From Rhodospirillaceae bacterium (GTDB taxonomy: Bacteria; Pseudomonadota; Alphaproteobacteria; Rhodospirillales; Rhodospirillaceae), in the NCBI GenBank assembly GCA_029243545.1, contig JAQWRV010000006.1, positions 1 to 64,000 of the forward strand: DNA of 64,000 nt, read 5' to 3'. Shown here piece after piece: positions 1-9,536 of the stretch; positions within the stretch are counted from its first letter, which is position 1; every line of letters starts with the position of its first letter. The translations under genes were made by a program, and so were the position numbers. Under the pieces are notes generated by a model. The model was given only the letters and a program-made list of their open reading frames with translations, made no database searches and was not told the origin of the DNA.

Positions 1-279
1 AGAACCCGCAGATCTTGGCGCACGTTGCGGAGGCATACGCGTGAGGGGCATTCGTATAAGCCTAATACCTTGGGGCCGGGCATACAGCGTCATGATCCAG
101 GCTTGCAGACTTATTTGGCTGTTTTTCGGACCAGAAGCCCAAGAAACGTGGCCCAAAACCCATGCCTTTTTACCGATCTCCGCCCGGTTCGCGGCTCCCT
201 TCTTCACATCACTAGGTTGGCGTCCGATCATCCACTACGCTGTTCACTAGCAATATTCTTGGGCTCAGTTGGGGTTTTT

Positions 280-2268
280 ATGAACGCATACACGTCCACT
301 TCGAGCGCCGTTCAGTGCGTCTCCGTCTTGATAGCAACCCTTTTTATCGCCAACGCCTCATCTGCCGCAGATCACCCCATGGATGCGTTGTCGAGTGGAG
401 AAATAGAACGCTCCGTTCAAATCTTACGAGATGCCGGCCACCTCAGAGAAAAAGCCGCTGTCCCGATGATGAGTCTCATTGAGATGCCGAAGACGGAGGT
501 TCTGTCTTGGCAACCGGGTGATGCCATTCAACGCCGTGCCTTCGTCAACGTGCGGCAAGAGCAGACAGTCTTCGAGGCAGACGTCGATCTTTCCAATAAC
601 GCTATATTGCGTTGGGAGGAAATTCCTGGCGTACAAACCCAGCAGGTGTTTGCCGACATCATGACCGGGCAGAGCGCTATGGCAGCTTATGAGCCCTGGC
701 AGATGGCTTTGGCAGCGCGTGGCTATGAGGACCTCGACGACGTCTCTTGTTTTCCAGTGACGCCCGGTTATTTCAATCTGGCCGACGAGAAGGACCGACG
801 CGTTGGTCGGGTCTACTGCTATGACAAAACATTTGGTAGCGGAAATACCTTCGCCCATCCGGTGGAAGGATTATATGGCCTTGTCGATCTGGATACGAGT
901 GAGGTGTTGGACGTAATCGACACGGGGATCGTTCCCGTAAGTCAGGATGATCACGTTTACGAAGAAGAAAAAATATCCACCCGGCCAAAACTCCGGCCCG
1001 TCCGTCAAGATGTTCCGCGCGGATCAAATATCGCTCTCGCGGACAATGTGGTGTCCTGGCAAAACTGGTCGTTCCATATGCGCATGGAACGCCGCGACGG
1101 CTTGGTTCTCTCTCTTATAAATTACCGTGACGGTAAGAAGGACCGCTCTATCGCCTATCAAATCCATGCGTCTGAAATGTTCGTGCCCTATATGGATGCC
1201 AGCCCCGGCTGGTACTTCCGCACGTTCTTGGATACGGGAGAGTACGGCTTTGGCGCGACATCAACGCCCCTCGCAGAAGGGGTCGATTGCCCGGCGGACG
1301 CCATCTACCGCGATGTGGTTCTTCCCAACGCGTCGGGAGAGGCTGAAACCTCCGACACCATTCTCTGTCTATTCGAGCGCAATACGGGCCGGCCTTTGTG
1401 GCGTCATGCTGCCGACCAAAATCAGGTTCTGGAAAGCCGCCCAGACGTTGAACTTGTGGTGCGCCACATTCCGACCATCGGTAACTACGATTATGTCATC
1501 GACTATGTGTTTGCCTTGCATGGCAACATCCGGGTTGATGTTGGCGCCACTGGTATTGATGCCGTCAAAGGCGTCGCAGCCCAGCGCGCTGACGATCCTG
1601 CCGCTGCGGCTGACCTCGCAACCGGAGATTTGGTTGCTCCTGGCCTTGTCGCCGTATGGCATGATCACTTTCTGTCCTTTCGTGTCGACCTTGATGTAGA
1701 CGGAACAGCCAACAGTTTAGAAACAGCAGCGATTACGCCGCGCCGGCTGTCACCGGAAGAGGGCCCCCGCCGCAGCCTTTACGGTTATGAGAAAAGTTTT
1801 ACCGAACGTGAAGGAGCGGTGGATCATTCTGAATATGGTCAGGTCTGGCGCGTGGTCAATGAAGGCAAAAAAACCGATCTCGGTCACCATCCCGGTATTC
1901 ATGTGGAAACGGGGCACCAAGCCCTATCGAAATTGTCAGCCGATGATTATTCACAACAGCGCGCGGCCTTTACCGCCAATCCTCTGTGGATCACGCAGTT
2001 CGATGCCATGGAGCGCTATGCCGGCGGTGCTTACCCCACCCAAAGTCAGGGTGGAGACGGCCTACCGGACTACACGAGCGATGCGGCCCCGGTGCGCAAT
2101 GAAGACGTCGTGCTTTGGGTGACCATGGGGTTTCATCATCCGACACGGGTGGAAGATTGGCCGATCATGCCGGCCAAATGGCACCACTTCACCTTACGGC
2201 CGTTCAATTTTTTCGACGGCAATCCTTCCATGGACGTGCCCAGCCAATTCAGACGCGGCTTGTTCTAA
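280..2268 (+). CDS. Copper-containing primary amine oxidase, secreted
   Basis: Oxidises primary amines to aldehydes with release of ammonia and H2O2, using copper and a self-processed topaquinone cofactor. The frame is open from base 25, but the ATG at 280 directly precedes a good signal peptide (residues about 1-28, ending ANASSAA), so that start is chosen; it gives 662 residues, normal for the family. Catalytic parts are all visible: base Asp318 in FLDTGEYGFG, the topaquinone precursor Tyr403 in GNYDY, copper ligands His461 and His463 in WHDH, and His620 in the C-terminal HPTRVEDWP motif. It is therefore probably active and periplasmic. It lies 106 bases upstream of formate dehydrogenase genes; if methylamine were a substrate, the formaldehyde made would feed formate, but that link is inference. 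Substrate unknown. Confidence 0.9.
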   Translation: MNAYTSTSSAVQCVSVLIATLFIANASSAADHPMDALSSGEIERSVQILRDAGHLREKAAVPMMSLIEMPKTEVLSWQPGDAIQRRAFVNVRQEQTVFEADVDLSNNAILRWEEIPGVQTQQVFADIMTGQSAMAAYEPWQMALAARGYEDLDDVSCFPVTPGYFNLADEKDRRVGRVYCYDKTFGSGNTFAHPVEGLYGLVDLDTSEVLDVIDTGIVPVSQDDHVYEEEKISTRPKLRPVRQDVPRGSNIALADNVVSWQNWSFHMRMERRDGLVLSLINYRDGKKDRSIAYQIHASEMFVPYMDASPGWYFRTFLDTGEYGFGATSTPLAEGVDCPADAIYRDVVLPNASGEAETSDTILCLFERNTGRPLWRHAADQNQVLESRPDVELVVRHIPTIGNYDYVIDYVFALHGNIRVDVGATGIDAVKGVAAQRADDPAAAADLATGDLVAPGLVAVWHDHFLSFRVDLDVDGTANSLETAAITPRRLSPEEGPRRSLYGYEKSFTEREGAVDHSEYGQVWRVVNEGKKTDLGHHPGIHVETGHQALSKLSADDYSQQRAAFTANPLWITQFDAMERYAGGAYPTQSQGGDGLPDYTSDAAPVRNEDVVLWVTMGFHHPTRVEDWPIMPAKWHHFTLRPFNFFDGNPSMDVPSQFRRGLF

Positions 2269-2326
2269 GCAGGTATGATTCAGGTCTGCAAACCACTGAA
2301 ATTGCTCTAAGATTGACTAAATCGAA

Positions 2327-2352
2327 GGGTTTTCCGTCATACGGTGAAACCC
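2327..2352 (+). promoter_or_regulatory. Hairpin in the fdsG 5' region
   Basis: A nested inverted repeat: outer arms GGGTTT and AAACCC, inner arms CCGT and ACGG, loop CAT. It ends 22 bases before the fdsG ATG. No T-run follows, so it is not a normal intrinsic terminator. It could be an operator (a dyad for a regulator of formate metabolism) or an mRNA hairpin near the ribosome site. Function is inference. Confidence 0.35.
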
Positions 2353-2374
2353 TAGCAACAATGTGGGATTACGT

Positions 2375-2842
2375 ATGCCTGAGCTAAATCAAAATCCATT
2401 AGTCGTGGACGCCTGTAAGGGCTTTGGCAACCGGCCTGAAAATCTCATTGAGATTCTACATGTTGTTCAGAATTGTGCAGGTCACTTGAGTGACGAAGAT
2501 CTGAGAAGTATTGCCGACGCATTGAATCTCACCCGCGCCGAAGTGCACGGTGTCGTTAGTTTCTACCATGACTTCCGCCGCAAGCGTCCGGGTAAGACGA
2601 TCATCAAAATCTGTATGGCCGAAGCTTGCCAAGCCGTCGGCTGCAAATCCATCAAGGATCATGCTGAAGAAACACTGTCGACCGCGATGGGTGAAACTTC
2701 GGTAAACGGTGATGTTACTTTGGAGCCGATATATTGCCTCGGGAATTGCGCACTGGGGCCTGCTGTCATGGTTGACGGGGCGTTGCACGGCCGGGTCACT
2801 GCTGAGCGGTTTGACGCGCTGGTGTTGGAGGCCAGTTCATGA
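2375..2842 (+). CDS. fdsG: NAD-dependent formate dehydrogenase, gamma subunit (NuoE-like)
   Basis: Carries one [2Fe-2S] cluster in the soluble, NAD+-reducing molybdenum formate dehydrogenase. The 155-residue protein is NuoE-like: a helical N-terminal part, then a thioredoxin-fold domain with the four cluster cysteines at positions 80, 85, 121 and 125 (C-x4-C and C-x3-C). The ATG at 2375 was preferred to an in-frame GTG at 2363. The stop overlaps the start of fdsB (ATGA), so translation is probably coupled. First gene of fdsG-fdsB-fdsA-fdhD. Confidence 0.92.
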   Translation: MPELNQNPLVVDACKGFGNRPENLIEILHVVQNCAGHLSDEDLRSIADALNLTRAEVHGVVSFYHDFRRKRPGKTIIKICMAEACQAVGCKSIKDHAEETLSTAMGETSVNGDVTLEPIYCLGNCALGPAVMVDGALHGRVTAERFDALVLEASS

Positions 2843-4398
2843 GCTTTGCACCTGTCACCGTGTTCGTGCCAAAGGATGCTGCCGCGTTGTCGGTTGGCGC
2901 CGATGATGTCGGGGCTGCGCTGTTGAATGAAGCGCAGAAACACAATTTTGAAATCAACCTCGTGCGCAATGGATCCCGTGGACTGCTGTGGCTTGAGCCG
3001 CTGGTGGAGGTTGATACGCCTAACGGGCGCATGGCTTACGGGCCTGTGACCCCGGAAGACGTGTCAGGCTTATTTGAGGCCGATTTTTTATCCGGTGGTG
3101 CGCATGCGCTGAGTCACGGTAAGACAGACGACATTCCATACCTGGCAAATCAGGAGCGGGTGACTTTTGCCCGCTGTGGTCTCATCGATCCACTCGACTT
3201 GAAAGCCTACGAAGCACACGGCGGGCTCGTAGGTCTCCGTAAAGCGTTATCGCTCGGCCCTGAGGAAATCGTTGTGGCTGTTAAATCCTCGGGGTTACGT
3301 GGTCGTGGCGGCGCTGGTTTCCCGACTGGTATCAAATGGGAAACAGCACGGACCGCTTCTGCCGATCAGAAATACATCTGCTGCAACGCCGACGAAGGGG
3401 ACAGCGGCACCTTCGCCGACCGCATGCTGATGGAAGGTGACCCTTTTGCATTGCTTGAGGGCATGGTGATCGCCGGTCGCGCGGTCGGCGCCGACACGGG
3501 TTATATTTATATCCGATCAGAATATCCCCATGCCATCCAGTCTATGCGCGCCGCCATCGCTATATGGGAAGGCGCAAACCTATTGGGTGATGATATCGCC
3601 GGGTCCGGTCAGGCGTTCCATATGCATATGCGCGTCGGCGCTGGCGCTTATATTTGCGGTGAAGAATCATCCATGCTGGACAGCCTGGAGGGTAAGCGTG
3701 GGCAGGTGCGGGCTAAGCCGCCGATTCCCGCGATCTCTGGTCTGTTCGGCAAACCCACCATTGTGAACAACGTGCTCTCTTTGGCGGCCGTGCCGTTCAT
3801 CTTGTCGCGGGGTGCAGATGCATACAAAACTTATGGCCAAGGAGAGTCACGCGGCACGCAGCCATTCCAGTTAGCCGGTGACATTGCGCGCGGCGGCCTT
3901 GTTGAGAAAGCCTTTGGCGTGACCCTGTCTGAATTGGTGAATGACTTCGGTGGAGGAACTCGGAGCGGACACCTTGTCCGCACGGCACAGGTGGGCGGTC
4001 CGCTCGGTGCCTATATTCCCGAAACTGGTTTTGATGTCTCGATGGACTATGAATCACTGGCTGACGCTGGCGCCATGCTGGGCCATGGTGGCGTTGTGGT
4101 GTTCAATGATACGGTGGACATGGCACAACAAGCTAGATTTGCCATGGAATTCTGTGAAATTGAATCTTGCGGAAAATGTACACCCTGCCGCATTGGGTCG
4201 GTACGCGGTAAGGAAACTCTTGATAAGATCATTGCTGGTGAAGACCTCAAAGGGAATCTGAAGGTGCTTAACGATCTTTGTATCCTTATGACGGATGCGT
4301 CACTCTGCGCCATGGGTGGGCTGACGCCCATGCCAGTTAAAAGTGCACTGAAACACTTTCCGGACGATTTTAACTCTGCACGGCAGCCCGTAGAGTAG
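2839..4398 (+). CDS. fdsB: NAD-dependent formate dehydrogenase, beta subunit (NuoF-like)
   Basis: Holds FMN, the NAD+ site and a [4Fe-4S] cluster, and passes electrons from formate to NAD+. Domains in order: an N-terminal thioredoxin-like part (about 1-100) that FdsB has and NuoF lacks, the FMN/NAD-binding NuoF core with GRGGAGFPTG at 155-164, a SLBB-type region, and a C-terminal [4Fe-4S] site with Cys444, Cys447, Cys450 and Cys490. Length 519 is usual for FdsB. Starts inside the fdsG stop and ends 12 bases before fdsA. Confidence 0.93.
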   Translation: MSFAPVTVFVPKDAAALSVGADDVGAALLNEAQKHNFEINLVRNGSRGLLWLEPLVEVDTPNGRMAYGPVTPEDVSGLFEADFLSGGAHALSHGKTDDIPYLANQERVTFARCGLIDPLDLKAYEAHGGLVGLRKALSLGPEEIVVAVKSSGLRGRGGAGFPTGIKWETARTASADQKYICCNADEGDSGTFADRMLMEGDPFALLEGMVIAGRAVGADTGYIYIRSEYPHAIQSMRAAIAIWEGANLLGDDIAGSGQAFHMHMRVGAGAYICGEESSMLDSLEGKRGQVRAKPPIPAISGLFGKPTIVNNVLSLAAVPFILSRGADAYKTYGQGESRGTQPFQLAGDIARGGLVEKAFGVTLSELVNDFGGGTRSGHLVRTAQVGGPLGAYIPETGFDVSMDYESLADAGAMLGHGGVVVFNDTVDMAQQARFAMEFCEIESCGKCTPCRIGSVRGKETLDKIIAGEDLKGNLKVLNDLCILMTDASLCAMGGLTPMPVKSALKHFPDDFNSARQPVE

Positions 4399-4410
4399 AG
4401 GACGCAGACC

Positions 4411-7266
4411 ATGGCCCTTCTTACAGAAAAGGATTTTGGAACGCCCGGGCCCAAGAGTGGGCGTGTGGTCGCGCTTGAAATCGACGGCGTTAACGTCGAA
4501 GTTCCTGAAGGCACGAGCATTATGCGGGCGGCGGCTGAAGCTGATCTCTCGATCCCCAAGCTATGCGCAACGGACTCTGTGAAAGCGTTCGGTTCTTGCC
4601 GGTTGTGCCTGGTGGAGATCGAAGGCCGTCGCGGTACACCGTCGTCCTGCACCACCCCCGTTTCTCAGGGTATGGTCGTTCGTACGCAAACGCCGCGCTT
4701 GGCCGACCTGCGACGTGGGGTAATGGAACTCTATATCTCAGATCACCCGCTTGACTGCCTCACCTGCTCCGACAATGGGGACTGCGAGCTTCAGGACATG
4801 GCCGGCGTCGTTGGCCTCCGCGACGTCCGCTACGGATACGCAGGTGACTCTCATACGGCATTAGGCAAGGATCAATCCAATCCATACTTCGATTACGACC
4901 CCTCCAAGTGTATCGTTTGTTCTAGATGCGTTCGCGCTTGTGATGAAGTGCAAGGGACACTGGCTCTGACCATTGAAGGCCGCGGGTTTGCCTCTCGGGT
5001 TGCTGCCGGCATAGGAGAAACCTTCTTCGACTCAGAGTGTGTGTCTTGCGGCGCCTGTGTCCAAGCCTGTCCAACCGCAACGCTCCAGGAAAAATCCGTT
5101 GTGGAACTCGGAGTACCCGATCGGACTGTGCTGACCACCTGTGCCTATTGTGGGGTCGGCTGTTCCTTCAAAGCAGAGCTCAAGGGCGACCAAGTCGTTC
5201 GCATGGTCCCAGAGAAAAACGGCAAAGCAAACCATGGACACTCCTGTGTTAAAGGTCGGTTTGCCTGGGGTTATGCCACCCACAAGGAGCGCATTACCGC
5301 GCCAATGATCCGCGACGCCATCACAGACCCATGGCGCGAAGTGACCTGGGACGAGGCCATAGCGTTTGCCGCGACACGCCTGAAGCAGGTGCAGAAGGAC
5401 CATGGCCGCAAATCTATCGGCGCAATCTCTTCAAGCCGCTGCACCATTGAAGAAGTCTGGGCCGTGGTCAAAATGGTACGCACTGCTTTTGGCAACAACA
5501 ACATCGATACCTGCGCGCGGGTGTGCCATTCCCCGACGGGATACGGCCTCAAGCAAACCTACGGTACATCGGCGGGCACACAAGACTTCGACAGCGTCGA
5601 AGAAGCCGACGTTATGTTGGTCATCGGCGCGAATCCGACCGATGCGCACCCCGTCTTTGCCTCGCAAATGAAAAGGCGTTTGCGTCAAGGGTCCCGGGTT
5701 ATTGTCGCTGATCCGCGGGCGATTGATTTGGTGCGCACGCCGCATATTGAAGCCGCGTATCACTTGCCCTTGCAGCCCGGCACCAACGTGGCGCTGATTA
5801 ATGCCTTCGCCCATGTGGCTGTAACGGAAGGCCTGACGGACGAAGAGTTTGTCCGCGCACGCTGCGACCAGCCGTCCTTTGCCGACTGGTTTGAATTCAT
5901 CAAAGGGGATGAGAATTCTCCTGAAATCGTATCCGAGATCACCGGTGTTCCGGCAGACGATATCCGTGCCGCCGCAAGGCTCTACGCTACCGGTGGCAAC
6001 GCTGCCATTTACTATGGTCTCGGGGTGACCGAACACAGCCAGGGGTCGACCATGGTCATGGGTATGGCCAACTTGGCCATGGTCACCGGCAACATCGGCC
6101 GCCGTGGTGTGGGCGTAAATCCGCTGAGGGGCCAGAATAACGTTCAAGGGTCCTGCGATATGGGCTCCTTCCCCCATGAGTTCTCAGATTATCGTCCTGT
6201 ATCCGACGACGACGCGCGCGCGCAATTTGAAGCGGCCTGGGGGCGGACCCAAGACGCCAAACCGGGATACCGGATTCCCAATATGTTTGATGAAGCCTGT
6301 GCGGGTACCTTTAAGGGGCTCTATGTGCAAGGCGAAGACATCGCCCAGTCAGACCCCAACACCCTGCATGTGGAGGCCGCACTCAAGGCCATGGATGTGA
6401 TTGTCGTCCAAGATCTTTTTCTTAATGAAACGGCGCGCTTTGCCCACGTTTTCTTGCCAGGCACCTCCTTTCTAGAGAAAGACGGATGCTTCATTAACGC
6501 AGAGCGGCGGATTAATCGCGTTCGGCCGGTGATGAAGCCGGTAACGGGCAAAAATGAGTGGGAGGTCACGCAGAATCTTTCCAGGGCGCTTGGGTACGAT
6601 CACATGCAGTTTAATTCTGCTGCGGAGATTATGGATGAGATCGCAGCGCTCACACCGACCTTTGCCGGTGTATCCCATGCCAAACTGGATGAAGGTGGCA
6701 GCGTGCAATGGCCTTGCAACGATGCTGCGCCGGAGGGAACTCCGATCATGCACATCGACGAGTTCGTCCGCGGTAAAGGACAGTTCGTGCTGACGGAATA
6801 TATCCCGACAACAGAGAAAGCCAACCGTAAATTCCCGCTCATCCTGACAACGGGGCGTATCCTGTCCCAATACAACGTCGGCGCTCAAACGCGGCGGACG
6901 GAGAACGCATTGTGGTGGGATGAAGACGTTTTGGAGATTCACCCATCCGATGCTGAATTACGCGGCATCCAGAACGGCCATTGGGTTTCCATGCGCAGCC
7001 GCAAGGGCGAGACGACGTTGAAAGCGGTGGTATCAGACCGTATGGCACCGGGTGTTGTTTACACGACGTTCCACCACCCGGAAACCGGTGCGAACGTTGT
7101 CACCACGGAGAACTCGGACTGGGCCACCAATTGCCCCGAATACAAAGTGACCGCTGTGGAAGTGACGCCGGCCAATCACCTGTCCACATGGCAAGAAGAG
7201 TACGCTGAGTCCACGCCCGGTCTGCGCCGGGTCGACTATGCTGCTGACCTGGAAACCGCAGAGTAA
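4411..7266 (+). CDS. fdsA: NAD-dependent formate dehydrogenase, catalytic alpha subunit
   Basis: Catalytic subunit oxidising formate to CO2 at a bis-MGD molybdenum centre in the cytoplasm. The 951 residues show the full FdsA layout: [2Fe-2S] ferredoxin domain (Cys52, 63, 66, 80), a NuoG-type His-Cys3 [4Fe-4S] site (His112, Cys116, 119, 125), two ferredoxin [4Fe-4S] clusters (Cys167/170/173/177 and 210/213/216/220), then the molybdopterin domain with its own [4Fe-4S] cysteines (244, 247, 251). The Mo ligand is Cys372 in RVCHSP, so this is the cysteine, not selenocysteine, form; His373 follows as expected. C-terminal molybdopterin dinucleotide-binding domain present. Followed by its maturation factor fdhD. 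Confidence 0.95.
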   Translation: MALLTEKDFGTPGPKSGRVVALEIDGVNVEVPEGTSIMRAAAEADLSIPKLCATDSVKAFGSCRLCLVEIEGRRGTPSSCTTPVSQGMVVRTQTPRLADLRRGVMELYISDHPLDCLTCSDNGDCELQDMAGVVGLRDVRYGYAGDSHTALGKDQSNPYFDYDPSKCIVCSRCVRACDEVQGTLALTIEGRGFASRVAAGIGETFFDSECVSCGACVQACPTATLQEKSVVELGVPDRTVLTTCAYCGVGCSFKAELKGDQVVRMVPEKNGKANHGHSCVKGRFAWGYATHKERITAPMIRDAITDPWREVTWDEAIAFAATRLKQVQKDHGRKSIGAISSSRCTIEEVWAVVKMVRTAFGNNNIDTCARVCHSPTGYGLKQTYGTSAGTQDFDSVEEADVMLVIGANPTDAHPVFASQMKRRLRQGSRVIVADPRAIDLVRTPHIEAAYHLPLQPGTNVALINAFAHVAVTEGLTDEEFVRARCDQPSFADWFEFIKGDENSPEIVSEITGVPADDIRAAARLYATGGNAAIYYGLGVTEHSQGSTMVMGMANLAMVTGNIGRRGVGVNPLRGQNNVQGSCDMGSFPHEFSDYRPVSDDDARAQFEAAWGRTQDAKPGYRIPNMFDEACAGTFKGLYVQGEDIAQSDPNTLHVEAALKAMDVIVVQDLFLNETARFAHVFLPGTSFLEKDGCFINAERRINRVRPVMKPVTGKNEWEVTQNLSRALGYDHMQFNSAAEIMDEIAALTPTFAGVSHAKLDEGGSVQWPCNDAAPEGTPIMHIDEFVRGKGQFVLTEYIPTTEKANRKFPLILTTGRILSQYNVGAQTRRTENALWWDEDVLEIHPSDAELRGIQNGHWVSMRSRKGETTLKAVVSDRMAPGVVYTTFHHPETGANVVTTENSDWATNCPEYKVTAVEVTPANHLSTWQEEYAESTPGLRRVDYAADLETAE

Positions 7267-7267
7267 C

Positions 7268-8068
7268 GTGGTCACTGTCAATCATTTTGGCACGCCGCCA
7301 CCGACCGATCGTATTATCAGAACCAGTGGCGTTTCATCGGCCCCTGAATGGGATGTACCCGAGGAAACACCGGTCGCCTTTGTTTACAACCAGCGCAATT
7401 ATGCCGTCATGCTGGCCACACCGGCGGACTTTGTCGATTTCGCTGTCGGGTTCTCGCTCACGGAACGGGTGATCGATTCGCCTGGTGACATCTCGTCCAT
7501 CGATATTCATCAGGAGGAGCGGGGCATTGATCTTCGCTTCAAAATTTCGTCTGAGCGGCTCGAGCGTCTTGATGCGCGGCAACGCCGGCGCAATATGGCC
7601 GGCCGGGCCGGGTGTGGTGTTTGTGGGCTTGAGAATGCTGATGTCTTTTTTGAAAGCCTGCCGCGTGTTACGGACGAGAAAGCATTTCTCGCATCTGCAG
7701 CTCTGGCCAAAGCGCACGCGCTTTTCTCAGATCATTTACCACTCGGCGCGCGCACCCGAACCGTTCATGGCGCAGCCTGGGTAGGCGTTGATGGTGAAAT
7801 CATATGCGTGCGGGAAGATGTCGGGCGTCACAATGCCCTCGATAAATTGATCGGCGCCCTAGCGGCTGACGGAACCGACTTCTCAGACGGCTTTGTTATG
7901 ATCTCAAGCCGGTGCTCCTATGAGATCGTCGAGAAATCCGCGCGTGTCGGGATCCGCGCCGTTGCGGCTTTGTCTGGCCCGACAGCCTTTGCCCTGCGAA
8001 AGGCGAAAGAAGCGAACCTGGCTTTGTACTGCCGTTCCGGCGAGGGTTTTGTTGAAGCCATTTCATAA
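7268..8068 (+). CDS. fdhD: Formate dehydrogenase sulfurtransferase FdhD (FdsC)
   Basis: Transfers sulfur from a cysteine desulfurase to the molybdenum cofactor before insertion in FdsA; without it formate dehydrogenase is inactive. The essential CxxC loop is at Cys116-Cys119 (GCGVCG). Two starts are possible: an ATG at 7238 overlapping fdsA by 29 bases, or the GTG at 7268 just after the fdsA stop. I prefer 7268 because homologues begin near this point. Last recognisable gene of the fds operon; no fdsD-like frame follows before the convergent TPR gene. Confidence 0.9.
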   Translation: MVTVNHFGTPPPTDRIIRTSGVSSAPEWDVPEETPVAFVYNQRNYAVMLATPADFVDFAVGFSLTERVIDSPGDISSIDIHQEERGIDLRFKISSERLERLDARQRRRNMAGRAGCGVCGLENADVFFESLPRVTDEKAFLASAALAKAHALFSDHLPLGARTRTVHGAAWVGVDGEIICVREDVGRHNALDKLIGALAADGTDFSDGFVMISSRCSYEIVEKSARVGIRAVAALSGPTAFALRKAKEANLALYCRSGEGFVEAIS

Positions 8069-8168
8069 GAGTCGAATTATACGGCCCGAGTTTTGCGACC
8101 TGCCCAAAACAAAACCACTGCTGAAGGTCTCAGCGGCGGCTCTGGAAAATTCGAAATGAATGCGCGGG

Positions 8169-9482
8169 TTATAAACCGGCAAACGCAATCTTCTGATCGA
8201 GGAAGCGGATCCATTTTTCAGCATCAGACTTAGTGTTTTTATAGTTGGTGGCACGCCGCATAGAGCGGCGGGCGGCGGTAAAGCGGTCTCGCTCCAACTG
8301 GGTGATGCCGATGAGCATCCACACCATGCCTTCTTCGTCTTTGGTCAGGCCTTTTTTATCGAGGCTTTTGCCCAATGCCGCTTCTGCATCAGCCCACTTT
8401 TCGTCTTGCAGATAGGCCTGGCCAAGGCGATATGACAATTTACCTTTATCTGAGAGGTCGGCAGCTTCCTTCAACGGCGGAATTGCTTTACCAAATTCGC
8501 GCGAGTTGAAATAGGCGTTGGCGAGAATTTCCAAGTGGTCCGGTGTGCGCTTGACCGATTTGTCTTTAAATCCGCGGTTAATAATTCCCGCTGCTTTGAT
8601 CGGTGTCTCCTGGAACATGTACATCCGCGCCATGCGTACCAGTTCAGATTCTTCTGTCAGAAAGCCCTGCCTATCGGCCATGACCAGCATAGCAAAAGAA
8701 TCGTCATCCCGGTTCAATTCGCCATACAGCGCGGCCAACTGGATGAAGTATGTTTTCTTGGTCGGGAATAGGTCGACCATAACTTCCAGCAAGTCTGCCC
8801 CTGCCACATAGTCTTCAAGCTCAAAGTAAGCTGCCAGCAGAAGCTGATACCATGGTTCGCGTGGTTCCAGCTCAAGGTCGATGGCTTCGATGACCAGTGG
8901 AATGGCGGTGCGGTATTGCTCGATCTGGAAGTAGGCGTTGGACAGCAAAACCAAGGCGCCCGCGGTTACGGTTTCCGCTTCCCGGCGCCATTCCTCCAGA
9001 ATGTTGATGGCATCCTGGTAACGCTCGACCACCATATAAAGCTGGCCGAGGTTATATTTGGTGGAAATCACCTGGCCGGGCGGAAGGCCGATGCCTTCGT
9101 CGGGATTGCTCAGGCCGATGGCATTTTGGAACGCCGTGATAGCGCCGTTATAATTTTCCTGCTCTGCGAAAAGATACGCGTAGGTCATCCACATGGAAGC
9201 CTTTTCGTATTCGTTAGTTTTCTTGTCTGCCAAGCCTTCACGAAGCTGAATATCTGCGGTGGCGTAATCTTTAAGTTCGATGGCCGCTTGAGCCGCTGTG
9301 AGCCGTTCGAAAGTTGGCTTCTTCATCGCTTGAACTTTGACAGTTCTTGGTTTTTGCGGCTTTTTCTCTTCCTGGGCCTGGGCATAGCCACCAGAGAAAG
9401 TCGGCACAGTCAGGTCGCCACCGGTGGCGCTGAACAGAACTGCAAAGCTGACAGCTCCCCCTAGTAAAGTGCGTAATTTCAT
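8169..9482 (-). CDS. Tetratricopeptide-repeat protein of the TonB operon
   Basis: A 437-residue exported protein: signal peptide at about 1-36 (ending GGYAQA), then a basic stretch and a series of degenerate TPR helix pairs from about residue 55 to the end. TPR proteins are common as the last gene of DUF3450-ExbB-ExbD-TonB operons, where they probably scaffold the periplasmic part of the energy-transducing complex; exact role unknown. Lies 54 bases after tonB on the same strand, so very likely co-transcribed. Convergent with fdhD. Confidence 0.8.
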   Translation of the reverse strand: MKLRTLLGGAVSFAVLFSATGGDLTVPTFSGGYAQAQEEKKPQKPRTVKVQAMKKPTFERLTAAQAAIELKDYATADIQLREGLADKKTNEYEKASMWMTYAYLFAEQENYNGAITAFQNAIGLSNPDEGIGLPPGQVISTKYNLGQLYMVVERYQDAINILEEWRREAETVTAGALVLLSNAYFQIEQYRTAIPLVIEAIDLELEPREPWYQLLLAAYFELEDYVAGADLLEVMVDLFPTKKTYFIQLAALYGELNRDDDSFAMLVMADRQGFLTEESELVRMARMYMFQETPIKAAGIINRGFKDKSVKRTPDHLEILANAYFNSREFGKAIPPLKEAADLSDKGKLSYRLGQAYLQDEKWADAEAALGKSLDKKGLTKDEEGMVWMLIGITQLERDRFTAARRSMRRATNYKNTKSDAEKWIRFLDQKIAFAGL

Positions 9483-9536
9483 CGGGTCTAGCCTCCTATG
9501 GCTGCGGATGGCCCACAGCGTTTCAGTTGCGTGCGC

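Noticed and set aside
25-279. N-terminal extension of the amine oxidase frame
   Set aside because: Low-complexity sequence before a proper signal peptide that begins at the ATG at 280.
5512-5526. Possible selenocysteine in the formate dehydrogenase
   Set aside because: The Mo ligand codon is TGC (Cys372), with no in-frame TGA.
5431-6177. 248-codon minus-strand frame inside fdsA
   Set aside because: Antisense shadow of a strongly conserved gene; no domain, no ribosome site.
8069-8168. Possible fdsD or terminator between fdhD and the TPR gene
   Set aside because: No frame of the right size, and only a weak GGTTTATAACC palindrome without a T-run.
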